A stretch of 25,315 bases of DNA from Thermoplasmata archaeon (GCA_021797025.1 JAKAAK010000013.1:1-25315), one strand, 5' to 3'. Counted from the first letter of the stretch, positions 15,267 to 23,020 are shown. Notes: generated from the letters alone by a model not told the origin. Translations and numbers: made by a program.

Positions 15267-16409
15267 TTAATCCTGGAAGGGTTTAGGAAATGACTTTACA
15301 GCATTGAAAACTTCTTTACGGACCATTATGTGATTCTCCGGTGCACCACTGGATATCATTTTCCTTACATCCGTTCCACTGAATTCAATCTTATATGTGG
15401 AATCATGACCGCATGTTCCAGAAAAAGTTACAGCACTGCACATCTTACAGTAACTCACCGCATTGAACTTTAATATTTCAATACCGAGGTCATCAAATGA
15501 TTCGCAGTTTTTCTGGGCATCGAATGGTCCATAGTAGTTTCCGACTCCTGCATGGTCTCTACCAATGATAAAATGTGTGGCTCCAAAATTTTTCCTCATA
15601 ATTGCATGTTGCAGGGCTTCCCTTGGCCCCGCATACTGCATTTCGTAATTCAGTGGAGACACAAATACCCTGTTCTCTGGATAATACAGACCTGTAAGCA
15701 TATCGTAAGATTTGATTATCACATCATCATTGAAATCTCCACACTTCTTTTTTCCTATTACGGGATTTATAAATAAACCATCTGTTTCACTCAGTGCCTT
15801 CATATGCAAAAATTCATGTCCCCTGTGGGGTATATTTCTTGTCTGGAAGGCAGCCACAGTTTTCCACCCTGCCCTTTTGAAATGAGCCCTTGTATCAGCA
15901 GGAAACGCTGTTCTCTCATTAAATGGAAGGCTATATGGAAGTACACCCGTAATCTCTCCTGAAACGTAATGATTTCCATTTCTCAGAAATTTTTCAAATC
16001 CCGGATGTGAAATATCGTCTGTCTGAAATATTTTACGCCCTACAGAGATAGGATCTATTGTGAACTTATTATCTACCTTAAGTACTGCAAATGGTCCGGA
16101 GGCATCCCTTAGAACAGTATCATCATTATCTCTCAGGGAGGCATAGTCCTTATCACTCACTGGAAGAAGTGCTGGCAGTGGCCATATAGTTCCATCAGGA
16201 AGTCTCTGTTCCTTAAGTATTGTTTCTATTTCCTGATCTGAATTAAATCCCTTCAATGGACTGTAAACCCCACTTGAGATGAGCCTTGAAATTATCCTGA
16301 TATTCTCTGGAACGTCTATGAATTGTGAACTGGAAAACTCTGAAATTATGCTATGTGATATTTCAGGTACTGAAACAAGGTGTCCACCATGTGGATCTGG
16401 AATTGTAAT
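15267..16409 (-). CDS. sat: Sulfate adenylyltransferase (ATP sulfurylase), apparently with AUU start
   Basis: Makes adenylyl sulfate (APS) from ATP and sulfate. The frame contains FQTRNIPHRGHEFLH (nucleotide-binding QxRN and HxxH), GRDHAGVG, and a zinc-site-like CKMCSAVTFSGTCGH, all typical of the family. The first standard start, TTG 16256, would remove about 51 conserved residues, including the N-terminal PDPHGGHLV block that matches the PHGG-x-L-V start of ATP sulfurylases. Between the in-frame stop at 16425-16427 and that block there is no ATG, GTG or TTG. A strong GGGGGTGA lies four bases before ATT 16409, which overlaps the cysH stop by one base. With that start the protein is 380 aa, the normal length. 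It is coupled to cysH as one operon. Confidence 0.88.
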   Translation of the reverse strand: MTIPDPHGGHLVSVPEISHSIISEFSSSQFIDVPENIRIISRLISSGVYSPLKGFNSDQEIETILKEQRLPDGTIWPLPALLPVSDKDYASLRDNDDTVLRDASGPFAVLKVDNKFTIDPISVGRKIFQTDDISHPGFEKFLRNGNHYVSGEITGVLPYSLPFNERTAFPADTRAHFKRAGWKTVAAFQTRNIPHRGHEFLHMKALSETDGLFINPVIGKKKCGDFNDDVIIKSYDMLTGLYYPENRVFVSPLNYEMQYAGPREALQHAIMRKNFGATHFIIGRDHAGVGNYYGPFDAQKNCESFDDLGIEILKFNAVSYCKMCSAVTFSGTCGHDSTYKIEFSGTDVRKMISSGAPENHIMVRKEVFNAVKSFPKPFQD

Positions 16410-17155
16410 TATTTCACCCCCCTGTTATACTTTAATTCACCAGTAATACCACCATGTATTCCGCATTCTTTTTTACCCGTTTCCCACCACCATCTTCCTG
16501 ATCTGGAATCCTCTCCGGGTAAAATTGCCCTTGTGCATGGCAGGCATCCTATACTCGGAAAACCCTTATCATGCAGGGAATTATATGGAATTTTATTATC
16601 CCTTATATAACTCCACACATCCTCCGAGGTCCAGTCAGCAAGTGGATTAATCTTGATGATCCAGTCCCTGTCAGGGTCTTCCATAATTTCTTCTATTCTG
16701 GATCTATCCGTGGACTGATCCCTTCTAAGGCCTGTGATCCATGCCCTCCTTTTTTTTAATTCATCGTTCAGTGGAATTACCTTTCTTATTTCGCAGCACT
16801 TTTTTCTCAGTTCAACCGACCTGTAGAAAAGATTTGGCCCATATTCTCCCGTGATTGCATTAAGTTTTGCCTGATCAGGATATAAAAATTTAATGTTTAG
16901 TTTATATTCCTGGATTGCCCTATCCATTACTTCATATGTTTCTTCGAATAGCCTTCCTGTATCAAGAGTGATAATATCAGGAATATCTAACTTCATTTCC
17001 CTTAAACCAGAAAGCATGTGGAGTATAACCATATCCTCCGCACCAAAACTGCATGAAAAAACTAAATCCTTTCCAAATGTATCCACTGCATGCTTTAGTG
17101 TTTCATTTGCTGTAGCTACCATCCCATGAGGCTGAAAAATATCGCTATCTACCAT
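16409..17155 (-). CDS. cysH: APS/PAPS reductase (iron-sulfur type)
   Basis: Reduces activated sulfate to sulfite. The PP-loop is SCSFGAEDMV (34-43). Four cysteines C120-C121 and C204-x2-C207 form the [4Fe-4S] signature of assimilatory adenylylsulfate reductases, and the catalytic cysteine is C231 in KKECGIHGG. The 4Fe-4S signature points to APS rather than PAPS as substrate, consistent with an adjacent sat and no APS kinase in view. The start is ATG at 17155. It is the first gene of a cysH-sat operon, divergent from the ComA-like gene across a region with strong palindromes. The 3' end contains the Shine-Dalgarno sequence of sat. Confidence 0.93.
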   Translation of the reverse strand: MVDSDIFQPHGMVATANETLKHAVDTFGKDLVFSCSFGAEDMVILHMLSGLREMKLDIPDIITLDTGRLFEETYEVMDRAIQEYKLNIKFLYPDQAKLNAITGEYGPNLFYRSVELRKKCCEIRKVIPLNDELKKRRAWITGLRRDQSTDRSRIEEIMEDPDRDWIIKINPLADWTSEDVWSYIRDNKIPYNSLHDKGFPSIGCLPCTRAILPGEDSRSGRWWWETGKKECGIHGGITGELKYNRGVK

Positions 17156-17224
17156 ACTGTCAAATCTTAAATAGATATTTAACGTAAATCATATACATAA
17201 GTAGTGAAAGAAATATGAAAATTT

Positions 17225-17280
17225 TGCATATATTCATAAACTTTATATGGGGAAAAATTCATATATGAATTGTATATGCA
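17225..17280. promoter_or_regulatory. Compound palindrome between cysH and the ComA-like gene
   Basis: A perfect 16-bp palindrome AATTCATATATGAATT occupies 17256-17271. It is flanked by an inverted pair TGCATATA (17225-17232) and TATATGCA (17273-17280). The element ATTCATA occurs at 17233-17239, again at 17258-17264, and inverted within the palindrome. The palindrome contains an ATATAT that could serve as the TATA box of the ComA-like gene about 25 nt before ATG 17286. A regulator bound here could silence both directions. Confidence 0.55.
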
Positions 17281-17285
17281 TACAT

Positions 17286-18263
17286 ATGGCACTTTTTCTG
17301 AATGATATAATAGATGCATCGAGGCCAAAACCACATAATGATGGACAGACTATGGTTCTGGATAGAATTTCAGGCAATCCACAGACATTTGCCAGTTCCA
17401 TTTCCCAGTATATAGATGTGGCAAAGATAGGATGGGGGATACCGTTTATACTGGATACAGAATTCCTGGATAAATGGGTGAATGCATGGAATAACCTTGG
17501 TGTAAGTGTATCTAACGGTGGAACACTTCTGGAATACTGCATAACAAAACGGAAGCAGGAGAAATGCCTCATAGCCCTTCACCAGCATGGCTTCAGTACA
17601 TTAGAGATCAGTGAGGGGATAATTGAAATACCATGGAAGGAGAAGAAATCCATGGCAGAACTTGCCAGATCACTGGGTATGAGGCTGCATATGGAAGTGG
17701 GTAAAAAGGATTTAAGGAATCAGTTAACACTTAACGCCACCCTGGAAAAAATAAGGATTGCAATGGACCTTGACCCCGATATGGTAATAGTTGAGGGAAG
17801 AGAACTTGGCAGAGGAGTAGAAATTTATGACGAATCTGGAAAAATAAAATGGGACTGGGTGGATGCCATAGTCTCTGAATTCGGAATGAAAAAGATAATG
17901 TTTGAGGCCCCACAGGAGGTGCAGCAGACAGAATTAATAATAAGGCTTGGCAGGGAGATAAATTTAGGAAATGTATCCATTTCAAGTGTTGCTGCCCTTG
18001 AAACGCAGAGACAGAGCATCAGGGGAGATACATTCGGGGTTCATCCCAGGCAGCTGGATATAAAGGGTGGTCCATCACCGAGATTTGTATTTTTCATAAT
18101 CAGTGCATACGGTGCAATAGACCAGGAGAGGATAATGAACCTAACAGGACTTAACAGGCGAACAACACAGAATTCCCTTTCTACACTCATAACCCAGGGA
18201 TTCATCAGGGAAACAAAGGATATAACAGACATGAGAAAGAAGCTTTATTCACTGAATGCATAA
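17286..18263 (+). CDS. Phosphosulfolactate synthase (ComA)-like protein fused to a winged helix
   Basis: A 325-aa protein. Residues ~1-255 match the ComA/HSA32 TIM-barrel family, which adds sulfite to phosphoenolpyruvate to give (2R)-phospho-3-sulfolactate. Seen are ASRPKPHNDGQTMVLDR, YIDVAKIGWGIPFIL, VSNGGTLLEY, FSTLEISEGIIEIPWKEK, LHMEVGKK, VIVEGRELG and IMFEAPQEVQQ. The last ~65 residues (RFVFFIISAYGAIDQERIMN, then LTGLNRRTTQNSLSTLITQG) form a MarR/ArsR-like winged helix with a recognition helix around RRTTQNSL and a wing ending in KKLYSL. Ordinary ComA proteins end before this. I chose ATG 17286 because the family starts there; ATGs at 17247 and 17265 add 13 and 7 residues. It is divergent from cysH-sat. 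Confidence 0.87.
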   Translation: MALFLNDIIDASRPKPHNDGQTMVLDRISGNPQTFASSISQYIDVAKIGWGIPFILDTEFLDKWVNAWNNLGVSVSNGGTLLEYCITKRKQEKCLIALHQHGFSTLEISEGIIEIPWKEKKSMAELARSLGMRLHMEVGKKDLRNQLTLNATLEKIRIAMDLDPDMVIVEGRELGRGVEIYDESGKIKWDWVDAIVSEFGMKKIMFEAPQEVQQTELIIRLGREINLGNVSISSVAALETQRQSIRGDTFGVHPRQLDIKGGPSPRFVFFIISAYGAIDQERIMNLTGLNRRTTQNSLSTLITQGFIRETKDITDMRKKLYSLNA

Positions 18264-18311
18264 ATTTAAAATTCAATTTCCGGTGTTGTTAATACACCTG
18301 ATTGCGTTATT

Positions 18312-18560
18312 TCAATAGTTAAATTTAGTTCTTTCATTTCCTATTGCCTTTTTCAAAATTTTTAATTCCTTATCTATAATCCCGCTTTTGATTTCTATGG
18401 AGATATATGATAATTTATTATCTTTAGTTATTCCTATTTCAACATCGGATTCACCATATAACCACTGAAAACTTTCTCTTTTAAAATCTACTGTTATAAA
18501 ATTGTTATCCATAACCCTATGGCGATCATTTGGCGTTGGAAATTTGACGCCTATATGCAC
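18312..18560 (-). CDS. Hypothetical protein, 82 aa
   Basis: The frame starts with GTG at 18560 (an in-frame stop lies only five codons upstream), so it is either a small gene or the tail of a truncated one. The sequence has strands FITVDFKRESFQWLY, SDVEIGITKDNKLSYISIEI and a C-terminal basic helix KELKILKKAIGNERTKF. I do not recognise it. It lies tail to tail with the ComA-like gene, 48 bp away. Confidence 0.4.
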   Translation of the reverse strand: MHIGVKFPTPNDRHRVMDNNFITVDFKRESFQWLYGESDVEIGITKDNKLSYISIEIKSGIIDKELKILKKAIGNERTKFNY

Positions 18561-18999
18561 TGCGGACCAGCAAATTCATGGGATTTCTAATTCAAATTTA
18601 CGTGTTATGTAGGCCTCATTACACTACTTCTTCAAAAAGAATCAGGAAAATTATGAACCTCTATCAATTTTCTTGCAAAAGAAATAACGCTTAATGATCG
18701 CCATAGCCATAACCGCAGGGAATGTATGATAATCCATAATATGTTAACAATGTTTTATATTTATGGATTTGCATTAATAGTAAATAGCCACTGGAATGGC
18801 AGGCATACACAACATTGGTTCATTATAAATTCAGAGATTAATAGGATTCTTATGGATGGAAGCATCAAAATGGGTTGGCTGACTCCAGCATAATTGATGC
18901 GTGAGAGATTTGGATGAATGGAGTCGGTTCTTTTCCTGCTGAACAGGTTATGGGCAAAAGTAAGGCAATAAAATTGCGAAAGAATCTATCCTGAAATGT
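18561..18999. other. Gene-poor stretch with one small open frame
   Basis: About 440 bp. On the + strand an open frame from ATG 18741 to the stop at 18891-18893 would encode 50 aa (MLTMFYIYGFALIVNSHWNG and onwards, ending GWLTPA) and stays open a further 28 codons upstream without a better start. It has an aromatic, histidine-rich composition and no recognised family. It may be debris of a lost gene. Nothing else is seen. Confidence 0.25.
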
Positions 19000-20220
19000 T
19001 CAGATATCAAAATCCCCCAGAAGAATACGTCTCAGACCGTCTGACGCTTCTAACCAGTTCCTGTTTATTTCATCATCCGTGGCAAGCACCTTTAGAGTGG
19101 CGTCTTTTCTACTAACCAGAAAGTCAAGATAGATATCCATGTCACGATCCCACTCCTCTTCATCCCTTATTCCTGTTGCCTCTGCATCGCTACTATGTAT
19201 TGTGCCGCATCTCGAACATTTCATGCTTGCAAGGTAAAAGAAATTCATAACGGACTCCCTGACATTCCCGGAAGGTGGGATGATAATATTCCTGCCACCT
19301 GGAACGTTCCTGCTGGAAATGTGCTCCACCCACTCAGGTTCATCCTGCGTGCCTGTAAATGAATTGTCAAGTTTAATGAGAAAATCAGAAAGAAATTCAT
19401 CAAGTACTGGATCACCCACAACAACATTCATGGAGAGTTTGTGCGAAAGAAATCTGCTCATAGAGGTGAGGGTCTCCTGATCAATACTGTCCAGGTATTC
19501 ACGGGCGTTCAGAACTAATCTTCTCTTTCCAAAGATCGAGATGGGAATGCCCATAGAATAAACGTGTACCACATTTTTCCCGGTTAAATTCGAACCGATG
19601 CTATTTTTCCTATATATGGGAGGGGTTATGTCATAGATCTTGCCATGGCTTGAGTACAGCAGGAACTGGCTAACATCCGGCCAGGCACTGGCCTTCGCGG
19701 TGTCAATAATTGCCTGGACTTCACCGTACAGGATGCTTCCAAGTTCCCTTGTTTCATAATCTTCCAGGTCATAAAGCTGGCATATAGTCCACATCCTGGC
19801 TTTCCCGTTTAAACCTTTGAGGATTCTGGCAAATTCCTTCTCTTCATCGATAGAGGTAACGAATGGTTTGTGAAGATTTTCATCTGCCTCCCCGTTTTTG
19901 AGTGCAATGATGCATGGGAAGACTCCGGATATGAAGCTTCCTTCCCCATCAAGAAGCCACTGTTTTACTGTGTCAATCTCTTTGTGGGATAGCATCATAC
20001 CGTTAGTGATAATCTTCATTATGTCCTTAACTTCAAGTTCCTGCATAAGTTCCATGCCCACCTCCCATATCTGCCTCATGAATTTTTTTTCAAGTAATAT
20101 TTGCTGCCTGTACATATTATTCCTCAATTCCACATTCGTGCCAAGGGAGGTTTTCATCCTGGAATCTATTTCAGACAACTGATCCCTGACATTCTTTAAA
20201 TTCTTATTCCTGTGACCCAT
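19000..20220 (-). CDS. Unknown 406-aa protein, GC-richer than its surroundings
   Basis: I do not recognise this protein. It begins with a charged, probably coiled-coil segment (KNLKNVRDQLSEIDSRMKTS to about residue 60). It continues as a mixed alpha/beta protein with LEVKDIMKIITNGMMLSHKE, GKARMWTICQLYDLEDYETR and LFSDFL-like helices. One knuckle C-x2-C (MKCSRCGTIHSS) occurs near residue 335, and the C-terminal end is acidic. A single CxxC could form half of a zinc site in a dimer. Codon use and base composition look clearly less AT-rich than the neighbouring genes, a sign of transfer from another lineage. The start is ATG at 20220. The gene stands alone: about 440 bp of empty sequence follow it and about 300 bp precede it. 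Confidence 0.72.
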   Translation of the reverse strand: MGHRNKNLKNVRDQLSEIDSRMKTSLGTNVELRNNMYRQQILLEKKFMRQIWEVGMELMQELEVKDIMKIITNGMMLSHKEIDTVKQWLLDGEGSFISGVFPCIIALKNGEADENLHKPFVTSIDEEKEFARILKGLNGKARMWTICQLYDLEDYETRELGSILYGEVQAIIDTAKASAWPDVSQFLLYSSHGKIYDITPPIYRKNSIGSNLTGKNVVHVYSMGIPISIFGKRRLVLNAREYLDSIDQETLTSMSRFLSHKLSMNVVVGDPVLDEFLSDFLIKLDNSFTGTQDEPEWVEHISSRNVPGGRNIIIPPSGNVRESVMNFFYLASMKCSRCGTIHSSDAEATGIRDEEEWDRDMDIYLDFLVSRKDATLKVLATDDEINRNWLEASDGLRRILLGDFDI

Positions 20221-20507
20221 AATACTACTTTAATGGAAAACCGGATAAAAACCTTATTGCTTTCAGAATACCCGGATAGAAACGTTGTTCTGCCGATAAG
20301 AAACAACACAGAGACAAGACTTTCTACATTTTGACAGTGAACCGGGTTTGCCCAGGGGTTATATTCCAACGGTATCATAGGATGATTTACACTGAAGAAA
20401 CACATACAAATCTTTCTATCAGATAGTAGGGACTGGGAAGAGAAAACTGTATGAAATTTCTAGCTGTTAATCTCTGCCATAGATCCGTGCTTAGAGTATA
20501 AATACAC

Positions 20508-20539
20508 GTTATACATTTGTATAATTGTGGGTTATACAT
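20508..20539. promoter_or_regulatory. Direct repeats covering the antitoxin start (possible operator)
   Basis: GTTATACAT occurs at 20508-20516 and 20531-20539, 23 bp apart start to start (about two helical turns). The second copy overlaps ATG 20538. A TATA-like agtataaata lies at 20494-20503. This suits autoregulation by the AbrB-type antitoxin encoded directly downstream. Confidence 0.4.
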
Positions 20540-20786
20540 GTTAGAAGAAAAAATGACTGTTGGACCAAAGGGACAGGTAGTAATACCAAGCCCATTAAGA
20601 AAGGCTTTTAAAATTCTGCCTGGCTCAAAAGTAGTTTTCAGGATAGAAAAAAATAAAATAATACTGGAAAGATTAGAAACAGACTCAGTAAGCACGTTCA
20701 GGGTTATAGCCAGGAAAGGAAAATCTATCAGGAAAATATTACCTCGCGAATATGAGGCTGAAATATCTAAACGGACTGAATTATGA
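20538..20786 (+). CDS. AbrB/SpoVT-type antitoxin (VapB-like)
   Basis: A protein of about 82 aa with the swapped-hairpin AbrB motif MTVGPKGQVVIPSPLRKAF, followed by LPGSKVVFRIEKNKIILERL, and a C-terminal basic arm (RKGKSIRKILPREYEAEI) that would wrap the partner toxin. I chose ATG 20538; ATG 20553 is also good, and a TTG at 20517 is less likely. Its stop overlaps the ATG of the VapC relic by four bases, the normal VapBC arrangement. The toxin has been lost, so this is now an orphan antitoxin or a free regulator. Confidence 0.85.
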   Translation: MLEEKMTVGPKGQVVIPSPLRKAFKILPGSKVVFRIEKNKIILERLETDSVSTFRVIARKGKSIRKILPREYEAEISKRTEL

Positions 20787-20919
20787 TATACTTAGATTCG
20801 AATGTGTTTATTTTTGCTGCGCTTAATAATGATGGATTCGGAGATAGTGTCAACGCCAGTTGAAATCCCCAAATTTCCTACTGGATGTGAGGAATATAAC
20901 CCCTGCACACAAGGAATAA
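20783..20919 (+). pseudogene. VapC (PIN-domain RNase toxin) relic with internal deletion
   Basis: The frame opens MIYLDSNVFIFAALNNDGFG, a classic PIN N-terminus with the first metal-binding aspartate D5, and stops after 26 codons at 20863. A second piece in another frame, FLLDVRNITPAHKE at 20875-20919, resembles the end of a PIN domain. A full VapC has about 125-140 residues, so roughly 95 codons are missing. The remaining acidic residues of the active site are gone and no toxin can be made. Confidence 0.65.
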
Positions 20920-21016
20920 TAAATAAGTATTATGATTTTTATAAAAATAGATAAAATAACGGAAGAAAATCAGAGACAGTACAAAATATTTATGTTCAGG
21001 TAAATAATTGCTAATT

Positions 21017-21159
21017 ATGGTAAATCACCTAATAAAAATGGAAAAATTTACATTCCAGGAAAAATAAGGGAAAGGTTTAGCAAAAGATTTTTTATAGTCC
21101 TATATCCGGATAAAATTGTTCTGTATAGTGTACCGGATGACCCTGTTAGTGATTTATAG
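21017..21159 (+). pseudogene. AbrB-like fragment, frameshifted and cut by the IS630 insertion
   Basis: Starting from ATG 21017 with a one-base shift in the A-run near 21037, the sequence reads MVNHLIK then NGKIYIPGKIRERF and IVLYPDKIVLYSVPDDPVSD, an AbrB-type beta-hairpin. The stop TAG at 21157-21159 is made of the TA target plus the first G of the IS630 element, so the original 3' end was removed or displaced by the insertion. Alternatively the frame starts at a non-standard ATA 21004. Confidence 0.4.
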
Positions 21160-21201
21160 TTTTAGACATAACTATTTATCCTTTAACTCCATATTATTTT
21201 T

Positions 21202-21702
21202 ATGGGAAAGCATAGCTCATTAATTGTTGAGAGGAAGGCCAGCGAGTCTGAGATAAACAGAAAAATTAAGGAGGAGAAGATTAGGGCAAGGATCATACCC
21301 CGACTTATATTCATAAAACTCCTCTATGGAGGGAGGAGTGTCATAGAGGCTTCAAGAGATGTTGGCGTGGTGAAAAGGGTTGGATATCAGTGGCTTGAAA
21401 GATGGAATGAGTCGGGTTTTGATGGCCTTGTTCCAAGATTTGCAGGGGGAAAGCCCTCAAAGCTCTCTAAGGAGCAGAAAAAGGAACTCAAGGCAATACT
21501 TGAGTCAAAGGATCTCTGGTATCTCAGGGATGTTGTTGATCTCATAAGAACAAGGTTTGGGGTAGAATATTCGGAGAGGCAGGTAAGAAGGATACTCAAA
21601 GGATTCAATATGAAACATGCAAAGCCATACCAGGTAGATTACAGGAAACCAGATGATGCTGATGAAAAACTAAAAAAAACTCGGTTTGATAAATCCAGAT
21701 AA
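21202..21702 (+). CDS. IS630 transposase, first frame (DNA-binding part)
   Basis: A 166-aa N-terminal part with helix-turn-helix units: GGRSVIEASRDVGVVKRVGY and the following WLERWNESGFDGLV, then SKEQKKELKAILESKDLWYL and a second unit FGVEYSERQVRRILKGFNMK. It binds the terminal repeats. The frame ends at 21702 shortly after a run of eight A (21672-21679). Read-through to the next frame needs a net shift of +1, or loss of one A in the transcript. Start ATG 21202, with the left terminal repeat about 20-40 bp upstream. Confidence 0.85.
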   Translation: MGKHSSLIVERKASESEINRKIKEEKIRARIIPRLIFIKLLYGGRSVIEASRDVGVVKRVGYQWLERWNESGFDGLVPRFAGGKPSKLSKEQKKELKAILESKDLWYLRDVVDLIRTRFGVEYSERQVRRILKGFNMKHAKPYQVDYRKPDDADEKLKKTRFDKSR

Positions 21703-22207
21703 TACAATCATAGGATTCTTTGATGAGGCTGCACCACAGACTTCCTCTAATACAGTGAGGATGTGGTCATTCCATAAGCCTGTAATAATAAAGAACACAA
21801 CAAAGTTCAGGGCAAACACTTTTGGGTTCTATTCCTACAATGGACATGGCGTTGTGAATATGTACCCAAATTCAAAACAGAAAAGTGTTATAGCTCTCCT
21901 CCATGAAATAAGGTTCAGTAATCCATTCACACACATCGTCATGGTACTGGACAATTTCTCTGCACACAGAACAGAAGATGTGGCAATCACTGCAGAGTTT
22001 CTGGATATTGAACTCATATTCCTGCCTCCTTACTCACCACAGCTGAATCCTATTGAACTGATCTGGAAATCCATAAAAAGGGTGATTTCAAGGACCTTTG
22101 TGAAGGATCAGGACATGATGATTGAGATCGTTAAATCGAATTTCATTGAGCTGTCAAAAAAGAAGACATTCTGTGAAAACTGGATAAATAAATTTGTAAG
22201 TCAATAA
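21686..22207 (+). CDS. IS630 transposase, second frame (catalytic part)
   Basis: A 173-aa frame (TTG-initiated if read alone) with the full DDE core: D13 in IGFFDEAAPQ, D89 in MVLDNFSAHRT and E124 in LPPYSPQLNPIELIWKSIK. These are the classical IS630/Tc1-mariner blocks. It is most likely expressed as a fusion with the preceding frame through slippage at the A8 run, giving about 334 aa. The stop at 22205-22207 lies in the right terminal-repeat region, so the element is compact and intact. Confidence 0.88.
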   Translation: MINPDNTIIGFFDEAAPQTSSNTVRMWSFHKPVIIKNTTKFRANTFGFYSYNGHGVVNMYPNSKQKSVIALLHEIRFSNPFTHIVMVLDNFSAHRTEDVAITAEFLDIELIFLPPYSPQLNPIELIWKSIKRVISRTFVKDQDMMIEIVKSNFIELSKKKTFCENWINKFVSQ

Positions 22208-22290
22208 GGATACTATATTATGTCACACACTATATATCATATCAATCCAATTTCGATTATATTTATATACTATGATTTATATTAGTTTCT

Positions 22291-22851
22291 ATGAAAGGAG
22301 GAAAGATAATAGCTGCTATAATGGTAATAGTTATAATAGCCGGAATAGGTTACTATGGATATCATTATGAAACAACAGGAAAATTAAAAGTAAACACAGA
22401 TGATATCATGGTATCCAATGCAACAAATTCTCCAGATGCATCACATGGAAGTGTGCATGGAGGTATGTATATTACGTTTTCCGCAATTGCACTGCATAAG
22501 AAGGGTGCCTCAAACTCAACAGGATGGACAAATTATTCATTGCATGATAAAACAGTGAATGTGCTTGACCTGACATCATCAAATGCCTCATTTTTATCCA
22601 ACTTAAGTGTTCATGCAGGAACGTATAACATGGTAAAAATATACATAAAAAAGATATCTGTTGATATATCTGCACTGGGTATAACAAGCAACACCACATT
22701 AACGCTATCAGCACCATTCGCACTTGTAGTACATACAATAACCGTATCGGCACATGCAACAACGTCAATTATACTGGATATCCATGAAGGCGGCATTCTT
22801 ACGTCATCGTCAAAATTTATGATGAATGGGAATATGACCATAATAGGCTAA
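22291..22851 (+). CDS. Membrane-anchored DUF4382 protein
   Basis: A 186-aa protein with one N-terminal membrane anchor (hydrophobic residues about 6-22, IIAAIMVIVIIAGIGYY) and the rest outside the cell. The outer domain reads MYITFSAIALHKKG, WTNYSLHDKTVNVLDLTSSN and VHAGTYNMVKIYIKKISVDI, which is the pattern of DUF4382 (beta-rich, V-T-F-S-x-V-x-x-H then L-D-L then AGTY-x-x-x-x-Y). Function unknown; its relatives are surface proteins. It is rich in S, T and N, as exported proteins of acidophiles often are. Its start follows the IS630 element by about 60 bp, which includes a TATA-rich stretch. Confidence 0.82.
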   Translation: MKGGKIIAAIMVIVIIAGIGYYGYHYETTGKLKVNTDDIMVSNATNSPDASHGSVHGGMYITFSAIALHKKGASNSTGWTNYSLHDKTVNVLDLTSSNASFLSNLSVHAGTYNMVKIYIKKISVDISALGITSNTTLTLSAPFALVVHTITVSAHATTSIILDIHEGGILTSSSKFMMNGNMTIIG

Positions 22852-23020
22852 AAATATAAAATAAATTTATTAACAGTTATATATTTATTATTTTAATATT
22901 ATTTTAATGATAAAAAACTACATATAGAATTCGATAAAATTTTTAAATTCAATATTGAAATACCATGTATTATAAATTTTGGTATCAAAAGTATTAATAC
23001 CTTTAAGCACTTCAATTATT

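Larger units (their letters stand above)
21159..22230 (+). mobile_element. Complete IS630-family insertion sequence
   Basis: The element is 1072 bp and flanked by TA on both sides (21157-21158 and 22231-22232), the TA target duplication typical of IS630. The terminal repeats of about 25 bp start GTTTTAGACATAA on the left and GTGTGTGACATAA on the right (read inward), with matching inner block TATCCTT (21179-21185 and complement of 22204-22212). About 17 of 25 positions agree. It carries two overlapping frames that together make a transposase with an intact DDE triad. Confidence 0.9.

Noticed and set aside
16380..16759. + strand frames opposite cysH
   Set aside because: Antisense shadows; the minus strand carries the PP-loop and cysteine motifs of the reductase.
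17731..18232. Minus-strand frames opposite the ComA-like gene
   Set aside because: Antisense shadows; all conserved ComA blocks and the winged helix lie on the + strand.
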